Below are positions 1 to 6,357 of a stretch of 21,841 nt of DNA, piece after piece (position 1 is the stretch's first letter; each line of letters starts with the position of its first letter). Origin of the DNA: Planctomycetota bacterium (lineage in GTDB: Bacteria; Planctomycetota; Phycisphaerae; Phycisphaerales; UBA1924); contig JAEYUO010000087.1 of assembly GCA_023432465.1 (NCBI GenBank), positions 1-21,841 of the forward strand, written 5' to 3'. The position numbers and the translations under genes were made by a program. The notes beneath the pieces are model-generated. The model made no database searches. It saw nothing but the letters and a program-made list of their open reading frames with translations, and had not been told where the DNA came from.

Positions 1-830
1 GGCGTGGGGGGGGCGGGCGGGGCGGATTCAAAGAAGATGCGCTTGAAGGTGCTCTGGTGGTCGGGCTCGAGTCGGACGAAGCAGTCCATGCCGTCCTTGA
101 GTTGGCGCGCGGGACTGAAGACGACGATGTCGCCCTCGCGATAGTCGGGCATCATGGAGTCGCCGACGACACGCGCGGCAAAGGCGTCGGCATCGCGCAC
201 ATCGGGCACGCGGACGTATTCATCGGCGACGCGCGCGGGGTAGCCGAGGTCCGTGAAGTCGCAGGGGTATCCGGCGGCGACGGAGTTGATGAGCGGGACT
301 TCGACGGCGAGAGAGATCGCCTCGAGGCCGCGGCACGCAGGCGTGGGCGCGGCGGCGTGTGCGGGGCCGGCGCGTGGGGGGGCATGGTCGGGGTCGGCGA
401 TCTGGTCGATGAGCTCGCGCAGGCGTCCGCTGCGGTAGAGGTCATCGAGTGTGTGCTCGGTGGAGGGCGCGGGGGCGTTTCGGCGGGACAGGAGTTCGCG
501 GAGCTGGTCGGCGGCCGCGCGCCGTCGGGATTCGGCCCGGGCGAGTTCGCGGCGGACCGGACCCGGCGTGGCTTCCCACTGCGCGACAAAGACAAGGTCG
601 CCTTCCGCCAGGTCGAGGGCACCCTCCAGCCGGGCAAGCAGGGCATAGCTGACCCCGGAACCGGGTCGGAATCCGGTTTCGAGCTGGGAGAGGTAGGACT
701 TGGCGCACCCGACGGTGGTCGCTAAATCCTGCAATGTCAGGCCTTTGCGCAGTCGTGCGGATCGGATGAGGGTGCCGAGCGTCCGGGCCTTCTCGCCGGG
801 ATCAGCTTCGGGGTGGCGAATAATTCTCAT
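1..830 (-). CDS. XRE-family HTH / S24 (LexA/CI-like) repressor, 3' end cut by window edge
   Basis: An open frame runs from ATG at 830 leftward past base 1 (276 codons visible, no stop). Residues about 20-73 form a lambda-repressor-type HTH, including the stretch LTLQDLATTVGCAKSYLSQLE. The middle (about 90-170) is a charged, proline-rich linker. The C-terminal half is a peptidase S24 domain: candidate self-cleavage bond Ala186-Gly187 (in SVAAGYP), nucleophile Ser225 (in GDSMMPDY) and general base Lys263 (in TFKRIFF). The Ser-Lys spacing of 38 is close to the 37 in LexA. Such proteins repress until RecA-stimulated self-cleavage after DNA damage; that this one does so is inference. AGGA lies 6 nt before the start. 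The gene diverges from the terminase operon and a near-palindrome lies between them, so it probably represses that operon and itself. Only the extreme C-terminus is missing. Confidence 0.9.
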   Translation of the reverse strand, partial: MRIIRHPEADPGEKARTLGTLIRSARLRKGLTLQDLATTVGCAKSYLSQLETGFRPGSGVSYALLARLEGALDLAEGDLVFVAQWEATPGPVRRELARAESRRRAAADQLRELLSRRNAPAPSTEHTLDDLYRSGRLRELIDQIADPDHAPPRAGPAHAAAPTPACRGLEAISLAVEVPLINSVAAGYPCDFTDLGYPARVADEYVRVPDVRDADAFAARVVGDSMMPDYREGDIVVFSPARQLKDGMDCFVRLEPDHQSTFKRIFFESAPPAPPT

Positions 831-860
831 AAAAATCCTATCAGAATCCTGACAAGACCC

Positions 861-889
861 TTGCACGTTTGTTTATCGTACGGTAAAGT
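861..889 (+). promoter_or_regulatory. Sigma-70-like promoter of the HTH-ATPase-GNAT-terminase operon
   Basis: TTGCAC (861-866) and TAAAGT (884-889) are separated by 17 bp, a plausible -35/-10 pair reading right. Transcription would start near 896, leaving a leader of about 40 nt before the ATG at 935. The 16-bp near-palindrome at 872-887 overlaps the spacer and the -10, as expected for a repressed promoter. Neither hexamer is perfect. Confidence 0.5.
872..887. promoter_or_regulatory. Near-palindromic operator between repressor and terminase operon
   Basis: The sequence TTTATCGTACGGTAAA is a 16-bp palindrome broken at one symmetric pair (T876 against G883) and centred on CGTACG. It lies in the 104-bp gap between the divergent S24 repressor and the HTH gene and overlaps the candidate -10 of the rightward promoter. 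A leftward promoter on the minus strand (TTGAGC, 16 bp, TAAACA) would also span it. This is the expected place for a shared operator of the S24 repressor. Binding is inferred from position and symmetry only. Confidence 0.55.
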
Positions 890-934
890 TTGCTCAACAG
901 TGAACAGGCGGAGCCCGTTCAGGAGGGTCTTGCG

Positions 935-1543
935 ATGGGGCGGAGTCCAAACACAATCCACACAGTAAACCTAACCTCTCCCGATCTTGAAGGCAAGCAG
1001 AATCCGCACAAATCCAGGTCAGCGTTGACGGCGGGGTCGGTGGGTTGGGCCCGCGGCGTGGATCGCCGGCGGCGCGGCTCGGTCCGAATCGCCCGGACCG
1101 AGGCGGATCGCCTGCTCACGTTCGCCGAGTACCTGCCGGTGAGCGATGCCATGGTGATCCGGGAACTTCTGAGCTCGGGCCGGACGGTTGCGGAGGTGTC
1201 GCGCCTGCTCGGGCTATCGCGCCACACAGTCCGGTCGCGGGTGAAGCGGCTGCTGCTGCGGACGAGCGATCCGGCGTTTCGGTATGTGGTGTCGCGCCGG
1301 CTGCGATTCGGGGAAGCAACGCATGGGGGCATGGGTGTGCGGGCCGCGCGCTTGGGATGGCCGGAGGAATGGGGAGAGCCGACACGGGCCGCGGCACAGA
1401 TCTGTGTGCTGGAGGGGTGCTCGTGCCGAGTAGCGTCAAAGCGGACGAGTATCTCGTATCACGTGCTGCGGCGCGAGGTGACGATGCTTCGGGAACTGGG
1501 GCGGGTGTGGCGGGCGATGCCGCGGACGCAGTCGGCGGCGTGA
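935..1543 (+). CDS. Double helix-turn-helix DNA-binding protein, first gene of the terminase operon
   Basis: 202 residues from ATG 935, chosen over an in-frame TTG at 890 because a perfect AGGAGG (921-926) sits 8 nt upstream. Residues about 71-106 form a clear HTH resembling sigma region 4 or resolvase HTH (DAMVIRELLSSGRTVAEVSR, then LLGLSRHTVRSRV). A second HTH-like segment lies at about 158-182 (GCSCRVASKRTSISYHVLRR). The N-terminal 50 residues are basic and low in complexity. No sigma region 2 or recombinase catalytic domain is visible. It heads the operon that ends in the large terminase, 21 bp before the ATPase gene. A small-terminase-like DNA recogniser or an operon regulator are both possible. 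I do not recognise a named family. Confidence 0.75.
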   Translation: MGRSPNTIHTVNLTSPDLEGKQNPHKSRSALTAGSVGWARGVDRRRRGSVRIARTEADRLLTFAEYLPVSDAMVIRELLSSGRTVAEVSRLLGLSRHTVRSRVKRLLLRTSDPAFRYVVSRRLRFGEATHGGMGVRAARLGWPEEWGEPTRAAAQICVLEGCSCRVASKRTSISYHVLRREVTMLRELGRVWRAMPRTQSAA

Positions 1544-1564
1544 GTCGGGTGGAAGGGGGGAAAC

Positions 1565-2206
1565 ATGAACGGATCGGTCTCGGTGCGCACACTTCGCGCG
1601 CTGGCGGTGTTCGGCCTGAGCGTGCCTCAGGCGGCGGGTGCGTTTGCGGAGCACGAGCAGCGCGCTGCGCGGGCAGCCGCGGCGGGGGTGCTTCGCGCGG
1701 TGCGGGGCGAGGCAGGCGCGCGGGTGCTGCTTGCCGGTCCAAGCGGCGCGGGGAAGACGACTGCGATGCGGCTGGCTGCACGTGCGCTGCGAAGGCGCGG
1801 GGTGCGGTGCATTCAGGTGGATGCGGTGCGGTTGCGCAATGAGCGCGGAACGGCGGTGGAGTTGATCCCCGGCGGGCTGGAGCCTGCGCTGCGGACACTG
1901 GCGTGGGCGGGGCTGTCGGATGCGACGCTGCTGGCGCTTCCGTCGCGCCGGCTCTCGGAAGGGCAGCGGTGGCGGCTCGCGCTGGCGGTGGCGCAGTCGC
2001 GCGCGGCCCGTGCCCGGGGCGGATCGCGATGCGTCCTGCTGGCCGATGAGCTGTGCGCGGGGTTGGACCTGGCGACAGCACGGGGCGTTGCGATGTCGGC
2101 GGGGCGCGGCCGCGGAGTGGCGATCGTCGCGGCAACATCGCGCGATGAGCTGATTCAGGCGATCGGCCGGATGCCGGAGTGGACGGTGATCAGGGTCGAG
2201 GCGTGA
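1565..2206 (+). CDS. ABC-type ATPase, N-terminal half of a COG2401-like ATPase/GNAT pair
   Basis: 213 residues; the start follows a purine-rich GGGGGGAAAC site. Walker A is GPSGAGKTT (58-66), an ABC signature-like RLSEGQRWR lies at about 129-136, Walker B is CVLLADE (156-162), and a D-loop GLD follows. The segment ADELCAGLDLATARGVAM resembles the characteristic ADEFCATLDRETAK region I recall from COG2401, described as an ABC-type ATPase fused to a predicted acetyltransferase. The usual switch histidine after the Walker B strand appears to be Ser192 (in IVAATSRDE). There is no transmembrane segment, so it is a soluble ATPase and not a transporter component read on its own. Here the ATPase and GNAT halves are separate genes 24 bp apart. 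Substrate and role are unknown. Confidence 0.8.
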   Translation: MNGSVSVRTLRALAVFGLSVPQAAGAFAEHEQRAARAAAAGVLRAVRGEAGARVLLAGPSGAGKTTAMRLAARALRRRGVRCIQVDAVRLRNERGTAVELIPGGLEPALRTLAWAGLSDATLLALPSRRLSEGQRWRLALAVAQSRAARARGGSRCVLLADELCAGLDLATARGVAMSAGRGRGVAIVAATSRDELIQAIGRMPEWTVIRVEA

Positions 2207-2230
2207 GGCGCGGGGCGCGGGAGGTTGAGG

Positions 2231-2920
2231 ATGTGCGAGCGCGTGAACATCATCGAGGGATGTGCGGAAGACTACGAAGCGCTGGCGCGGTTTCACTATC
2301 GCGCGGGCCGACCGGCGACGATGGAGCGGGTGCTTGTCGCGATGGAGGATGGAGCGCGGGCCGGGGTGCTGGTGGTGTCGCGCCCTGTGCTTCACGCGCG
2401 GTGGCGTGGGCTGCTGTGGCCGGGGGAGTTTGAAGCGGGTGGGCCGCGGGAGCGGGCGCGGCGGGTGAATGAGCGATTGCGGTGCATATCGCGGGTGGTG
2501 GTGGAGCCGCGGTTTCGCGGGCTTGGTGTCGGGCGCGGGTTGGTGGCGGCGTATCTGGCGCGACCGATCACGGCGCGGACGGAAGCCGTCGCGGCGATGG
2601 GCGCGGTGTGCGGGTTGTTCCGCGCTGCGGGGATGCGGGAGGTGGTGGTGCCGGCCAGCGGGCGGGATGCCGCGCTTCGGAGAGCGCTGCGAAGGGCGGG
2701 CATTGCACCGTGGCGGCTGGTTGATCCGGCTTCGGCGCGGCGGCTGGGCCGGAGTGAACGCGCGGCTGTGGAGAGCGCGCTGCGCGGGTGGGCGAACGAT
2801 GCGGGCGCGACACGCAGCGTGGCGCACGCGGGGCTGGAGGCGTTGATGGCGTGCGCAGCGCGGACGGTTGCGAGCCCGCTGCGTGTGCGGGCGTATGGGT
2901 TTGATGCGATTCAGGGGTGA
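2231..2920 (+). CDS. GNAT-fold protein, C-terminal half of a COG2401-like ATPase/GNAT pair
   Basis: 229 residues from ATG 2231; GGAGG lies 6 nt upstream, so I prefer this over an in-frame TTG at 2225. The acyl-CoA-binding segment is VVVEPRFRGLGVGRGLV (89-105), matching the GNAT R/Q-x-x-G-x-G/A loop. It is followed by TEAVAAMGAVCGLFRAAGM (117-135), which resembles the EtxAvMaxxxPFFxxAGM region of the acetyltransferase part of COG2401 as I recall it. The N-terminus contains a FHYRAGRPAT motif (21-30). About 90 further residues (140-229) match nothing I know. It lies between the ATPase and the terminase, 18 bp before the latter. The target is unknown; phage Mu Mom shows that a GNAT fold can modify DNA bases, but this protein is not recognisably Mom. 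Confidence 0.75.
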   Translation: MCERVNIIEGCAEDYEALARFHYRAGRPATMERVLVAMEDGARAGVLVVSRPVLHARWRGLLWPGEFEAGGPRERARRVNERLRCISRVVVEPRFRGLGVGRGLVAAYLARPITARTEAVAAMGAVCGLFRAAGMREVVVPASGRDAALRRALRRAGIAPWRLVDPASARRLGRSERAAVESALRGWANDAGATRSVAHAGLEALMACAARTVASPLRVRAYGFDAIQG

Positions 2921-2938
2921 CGCTCAAAGGGGGGCACA

Positions 2939-4621
2939 ATGGGGAAGAACTGTGGTCGTGGTGGTAAGGGTGCGCGCAACGAGCCTGCACCGATCGAGAA
3001 AACGCAGGGGATCGGGAAGATTGCGCTTGCGCCCGATGCGAAGCCGGCGGGCAAATCGAAGGCAAAGCCTGTCGCGTCGAAGGACACGATCGATCAGGAG
3101 AACCCGCCACGGAACCCGGGGGAGCTGGCGAGGTTCCTGCGGGAGCGGCTGGGGATAACGGTGCCGGGGAGCGCGGGGGACGGGTGTTCGCCCCTGGCGT
3201 ATCTGTCGCACACGTTCTTTGAGGGGCGGCGGTTTGTGTCGGCGGATGTTGCGGAGGATGATCGCGACGCGGCGGACTGCGTGGTGTGGGCGAACCGTGG
3301 GGGCGGGAAGACGTTCCTGGGCGCGGTGGCGACGATGCTGGACCTGATCTTCAAGAAGGGGATTCAGGTGCGGATCCTCGGCGGATCGCTCGAACAGAGC
3401 AAGCGGATGCAGGAGCACCTGTCGCGCCTGTTTGAGCACGAGGCGGCGGCAGAACTGCTCAAGCCCGGCCGGTTTGGGCGTGGCGCGCGGAGCATCTCGC
3501 TGCGGAACGGGTCGCGCGCGGAGGTGCTGGCGGCATCGGAGACATCGGTCCGTGGCGTGCGCGTGCAGAAGGTGCGGTGCGATGAGGTGGAGCTGTTCGA
3601 TGCCGCGCTGTGGCGGGCGGTGCAGCTCACGACAAGGTCGCTGAAGGTCAAGGGGCCGTGGGGCGAGTCGGTGTGCGGGAGCATCGAGGCGCTGTCCACG
3701 ATGCACCTGCCGTACGGGATCATGTGGGACCTTGTGGGCGCGGGGGTCGGCGGCACGGGGGAATCTCCGGCGGCCGCGCCCAAGCGGAGGGTGTTCCGGT
3801 GGGGGCTGGCGGATGTGCTGGAGTCGTGCGGGAATGAGCACGCGTGCACAGCGTGCAACCTGTTTGAGGATTGCCGCGGCAGGGCGAAGGCGATCGCGCC
3901 GGAGCAGGGAGGTCATGTGCGCATCGTCGATGCACAGATGCAGAAGCGGCGGGTGGATGTCGCGACGTGGCGAAGCGAGATGCTGTGTCTTGAGCCGCGG
4001 ACGCATGACCTGGTGTACGCGGAGTTTGATCCGCGTCTGCACGTGCTCGGGCTTGCGGGAGAGGATGGTGACGGGGAGGGCGAGGGGGACACCTACATCG
4101 CGGGGATGGACTTCGGGTTCCGGGCGGAGACGGCGATCCTCGTCGCGCGGCTGCGGGCGGATGGGACGGTGGTGGTGGAGCACGAGTTGATCGCGAAGCA
4201 GCGTGTGCTGCGTCGGCACGTGGAGGCCCTGGAGGCGTTGATGCGGCCGCGGGGCGGGCTTGGCGCGCTGGAGTGGCTGGCGGCGGATCCGGCGGGCAAC
4301 GCGCGGAACGAGCAGAGCGGGAAGGCAAACATCCAGATCCTTCGCGATGCGGGGGTCGCAGCGCGGAGCCGCAGGCAGGACGTTGAGAAGGGGATTGCGC
4401 AGGTTCGGGCGCGGCTCGCGCCGGCGACGGGCCCGGCGCGACTGTTCGTGCATGCGCGGTGCACGCGGCTGATCGAGTGTCTGCGGCGGTATCACTTCAA
4501 GCCGGGGGATGGGCGGTCGCAGGTCCCGGCGAAGGGGGAGTTCGATCACGCGTGCGATGCGCTGCGGTACATGGTGGGGATGCTGGATGCGGGGCACGAG
4601 GTGAAGGTGACGACGTGGTGA
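2939..4621 (+). CDS. Phage-type large terminase (TerL): ATPase plus RNase H-fold nuclease, with a Cys4 insert
   Basis: 560 residues; AAGGGG precedes the ATG. The first 60 residues are Lys/Ala/Pro-rich. The ATPase domain has Walker A ANRGGGKT (118-125), the following GGSLEQSKRM segment (148-157), Walker B VRCDEVELF (212-220, D215-E216) and a likely coupling motif LSTMH (252-256). Between the domains is a cysteine cluster Cys297-x5-Cys303-x2-Cys306-x5-Cys312, a probable metal site. The nuclease domain has acidic residues in GMDFGF (D391), AADPAG (D450) and FDHACDALRY (D536/D540), the RNase H-fold pattern of TerL. Length and motif order match functional terminases, which package phage DNA into a prohead and cut it. 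It ends a four-gene operon under a putative S24 repressor. No portal, protease or capsid gene follows, so its partner is unknown. Confidence 0.9.
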   Translation: MGKNCGRGGKGARNEPAPIEKTQGIGKIALAPDAKPAGKSKAKPVASKDTIDQENPPRNPGELARFLRERLGITVPGSAGDGCSPLAYLSHTFFEGRRFVSADVAEDDRDAADCVVWANRGGGKTFLGAVATMLDLIFKKGIQVRILGGSLEQSKRMQEHLSRLFEHEAAAELLKPGRFGRGARSISLRNGSRAEVLAASETSVRGVRVQKVRCDEVELFDAALWRAVQLTTRSLKVKGPWGESVCGSIEALSTMHLPYGIMWDLVGAGVGGTGESPAAAPKRRVFRWGLADVLESCGNEHACTACNLFEDCRGRAKAIAPEQGGHVRIVDAQMQKRRVDVATWRSEMLCLEPRTHDLVYAEFDPRLHVLGLAGEDGDGEGEGDTYIAGMDFGFRAETAILVARLRADGTVVVEHELIAKQRVLRRHVEALEALMRPRGGLGALEWLAADPAGNARNEQSGKANIQILRDAGVAARSRRQDVEKGIAQVRARLAPATGPARLFVHARCTRLIECLRRYHFKPGDGRSQVPAKGEFDHACDALRYMVGMLDAGHEVKVTTW

Positions 4622-4640
4622 GAGTCGAGGGAGCGGGTTT

Positions 4641-4656
4641 GCTAGACTTGGGCATG
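4641..4656 (+). promoter_or_regulatory. Putative leaderless promoter of the truncated haemoglobin gene
   Basis: GCTAGACT (4641-4648) contains a -10-like TAGACT whose last base lies only 6 nt before the ATG at 4654, so transcription would start at or next to the start codon. No Shine-Dalgarno site is visible. The same octamer occurs at 17939-17946, again just before an ATG. No good -35 is visible at either place. Confidence 0.4.
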
Positions 4657-5073
4657 ACAAGGCGCGAGGACTATGAGTTGCCGCTGACGGAGCGCGGCGG
4701 GATGCCGGAGGAATCGGCGGATGAGCGGCTGATCCGGACGCTGGTCGATACGTTCTATGAATCGGTGCGCGGGGATGCGTTGCTGGGGCCGATCTTCGCG
4801 GCGAACGTGGAGGACTGGTCGGTGCACCTGCCGAAGATGTACGACTTCTGGTCGTCGATGGTACTGAGGTCGGGGCGGTACAGCGGGCGGCCGATCCAGG
4901 CGCATCTGAGGCTGGAGGGGCTGACGGCAGAGCACTTTGAGCGGTGGCTGGGGTTATGGCGCAAGACGGTGGAGGCGGTGGTGCCGGCGGAGCCGCCATC
5001 GGCCCGGGCGGCGTTCATCAACGCGGCGGAGCGGATGGCGATGAACATGCGGGGGGCGATCATCGGGGACTGA
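4654..5073 (+). CDS. Group III truncated haemoglobin
   Basis: 139 residues from ATG 4654; the frame is open further upstream, but that part overlaps the terminase gene. The sequence is globin-like throughout: IRTLVDTFYESVRGDALLGP (28-47 region), then NVEDWSVHLPKMYDFWSSMV, GRPIQAHLRLEGLTAEHFER and a C-terminal helix AERMAMNMR. The MYDFWSSMVLRSGRYSGRPI block and the proximal His in the QAHLRL context fit the 2-on-2 haemoglobins of group III. These bind O2 and other small ligands, usually in low-oxygen or NO/sulfide contexts; the physiological role is not established for most. It starts 32 bp after the terminase stop but has its own putative promoter, so I do not assign it to that operon. Confidence 0.88.
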   Translation: MTRREDYELPLTERGGMPEESADERLIRTLVDTFYESVRGDALLGPIFAANVEDWSVHLPKMYDFWSSMVLRSGRYSGRPIQAHLRLEGLTAEHFERWLGLWRKTVEAVVPAEPPSARAAFINAAERMAMNMRGAIIGD

Positions 5074-5289
5074 GGCGATTGTCCGGCCAGGATCGGGGCT
5101 CACGGGGCGGTGTGGGGGATGTTATCGCTGCATGAGAAATCGCTCGAAGTTTTGTCACACAGCCGCGCTGCCGTCGCTCGGTGGGGTGGTACATTGTCAG
5201 AGAGGATTCCGTACGGCCCTGCGCGCCAGACCCTTGGAACGGGCGGCGCGTGTGGCCGCCCGCGAGGGTGTGGAACAAAGGAGAGAGCG
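5074..5289 (+). promoter_or_regulatory. 216-bp intergenic leader with a GC-rich hairpin before the FG-GAP gene
   Basis: No gene is visible. A perfect 7-bp inverted repeat (GGGCGGC 5241-5247, GCCGCCC 5255-5261, 7-nt loop) is bracketed by a further CCCT/AGGG pair (5231-5234 with 5265-5268). It ends about 20 nt before the AAAGGAGAG ribosome-binding site of the next gene. There is no T tract, so it is a leader hairpin and not an obvious terminator. No convincing -35/-10 pair was found. Confidence 0.35.
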
Positions 5290-6333
5290 ATGCGAAGTGG
5301 AATGCTGCCGGCGGTGTGTGTTGGTGTGGTCGCGGGCCTTGCGGCGACATCGCGGGCGAGCATCATTGTCGGCGCGGGCGCGGGTTCCGATCCGCTGGTG
5401 CAGTTGCACTCGCCGCCGAGCCCGCCGACGACGTTCGCTGCGTATCCGCCGGGGTTCCTTGGCGGGGTGCGGGTCGCCGCGGGCGATATCAACGGAGATG
5501 GCATCCCGGACATCATCACGGGCGCGGGCTCGGGCGGATCGGGCGGGCATGTGAAGGTGTTTGACGGTGTGAGCGGGAGCGAGGTGCGATCGTTCTTTGC
5601 GTACGGCGGGTTTTCCGGCGGGGTGCATGTGGCATCGGGGGATGTGAACGGCGACGGGGTTCCGGACGTCATCACGGGTGCGGGCGCGGGCGCTGCGGGC
5701 GGACACGTGAAGGTGTTCGACGGTGCGACGGGCGCGCAGGTGCAGTCGTTCTTCTCGTTTGACGGCTTCAGCGGCGGCGTGCGCGTCGCATCGGGGGACA
5801 TCAACGGCGACGGCCGCCCGGACATCATCACCGGTACCGGTGTGGGCGGCGGGCATGTCAAGGTGTTCAGCGGTCTGGATGGTTCGCTGTTGAACTCGTT
5901 CCTGCCGTATGACGCCGGCTTCCAGGGGGGCGTGTATGTCGCGGCGGGGGATGTGAACGGGGACGGGATCGTGGACATCGTCACGGGTGTGGGCGGGGAT
6001 GATTCCTCGAGCGCGCTGTCGCATGTCAAGGTGTTTGACGGTCAATCCGGGGGCCTGCTGTCATCGTTCTTTGCCTATGGCGCCGCGCAGGGGGGCGTGC
6101 GGGTCGCCGTGGGGGACCTGGATGGTGACGGGATCGGCGAGATCGTGACCGGGGCGGGGCCGGGTGCGGGGCCGCATGTGAAGGTCTTTGACTTCACGGG
6201 CGCGGAGCGGGAGAGCTTCTTCGCGTTCAGCCCAAGTTTCACGGGCGGCGTGTATGTCGCGGCGGTGCCCGCGCCGGGCATGGCGCTGCCGGCGTTGTGC
6301 CTGCTGGCGATTGCCCGCCGCAAGCGTCGGTGA
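5290..6333 (+). CDS. Secreted FG-GAP/VCBS-repeat protein with PEP-CTERM-like C-terminus
   Basis: 347 residues from ATG 5290, chosen because AAAGGAGAG precedes it and a signal peptide begins there (hydrophobic residues 5-20, probable cleavage after SRA at 23). Five calcium-binding D-x-N/D-x-D-G motifs occur at about 66, 118, 170, 221 and 276, each in a repeat of 51-55 residues with the pattern GGVxVAxGDxNGDGxxDxITGxG, then HVKVFDG. A partial sixth unit ends at 336. The C-terminus is PAPG, a short hydrophobic stretch and a basic tail (ARRKRR), the layout of PEP-CTERM sorting signals in planctomycetes, with PAPG in place of PEP. The repeats probably fold as a beta-propeller displayed at or released from the surface. 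Ligand unknown. Confidence 0.88.
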   Translation: MRSGMLPAVCVGVVAGLAATSRASIIVGAGAGSDPLVQLHSPPSPPTTFAAYPPGFLGGVRVAAGDINGDGIPDIITGAGSGGSGGHVKVFDGVSGSEVRSFFAYGGFSGGVHVASGDVNGDGVPDVITGAGAGAAGGHVKVFDGATGAQVQSFFSFDGFSGGVRVASGDINGDGRPDIITGTGVGGGHVKVFSGLDGSLLNSFLPYDAGFQGGVYVAAGDVNGDGIVDIVTGVGGDDSSSALSHVKVFDGQSGGLLSSFFAYGAAQGGVRVAVGDLDGDGIGEIVTGAGPGAGPHVKVFDFTGAERESFFAFSPSFTGGVYVAAVPAPGMALPALCLLAIARRKRR

Positions 6334-6357
6334 ACGGGAATGGCGCAGCCCGGGGCT

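Noticed and set aside
1436..2827. Long minus-strand frames opposite the ATPase and GNAT genes
   Set aside because: No recognisable domain, and the plus-strand frames contain Walker, signature and GNAT motifs with ribosome-binding sites.
1..4621. Reading the left region as a complete prophage
   Set aside because: Only a repressor and a terminase are phage-like; portal, capsid, tail, lysis and integrase genes are absent to the right. The left side is not visible, so a prophage extending left cannot be excluded.
2924..4999. A 691-codon minus-strand open frame opposite the terminase and globin genes
   Set aside because: Arg/Pro/His-rich composition with no domain; it is the antisense shadow expected from GC-rich third positions of the well-supported terminase frame.
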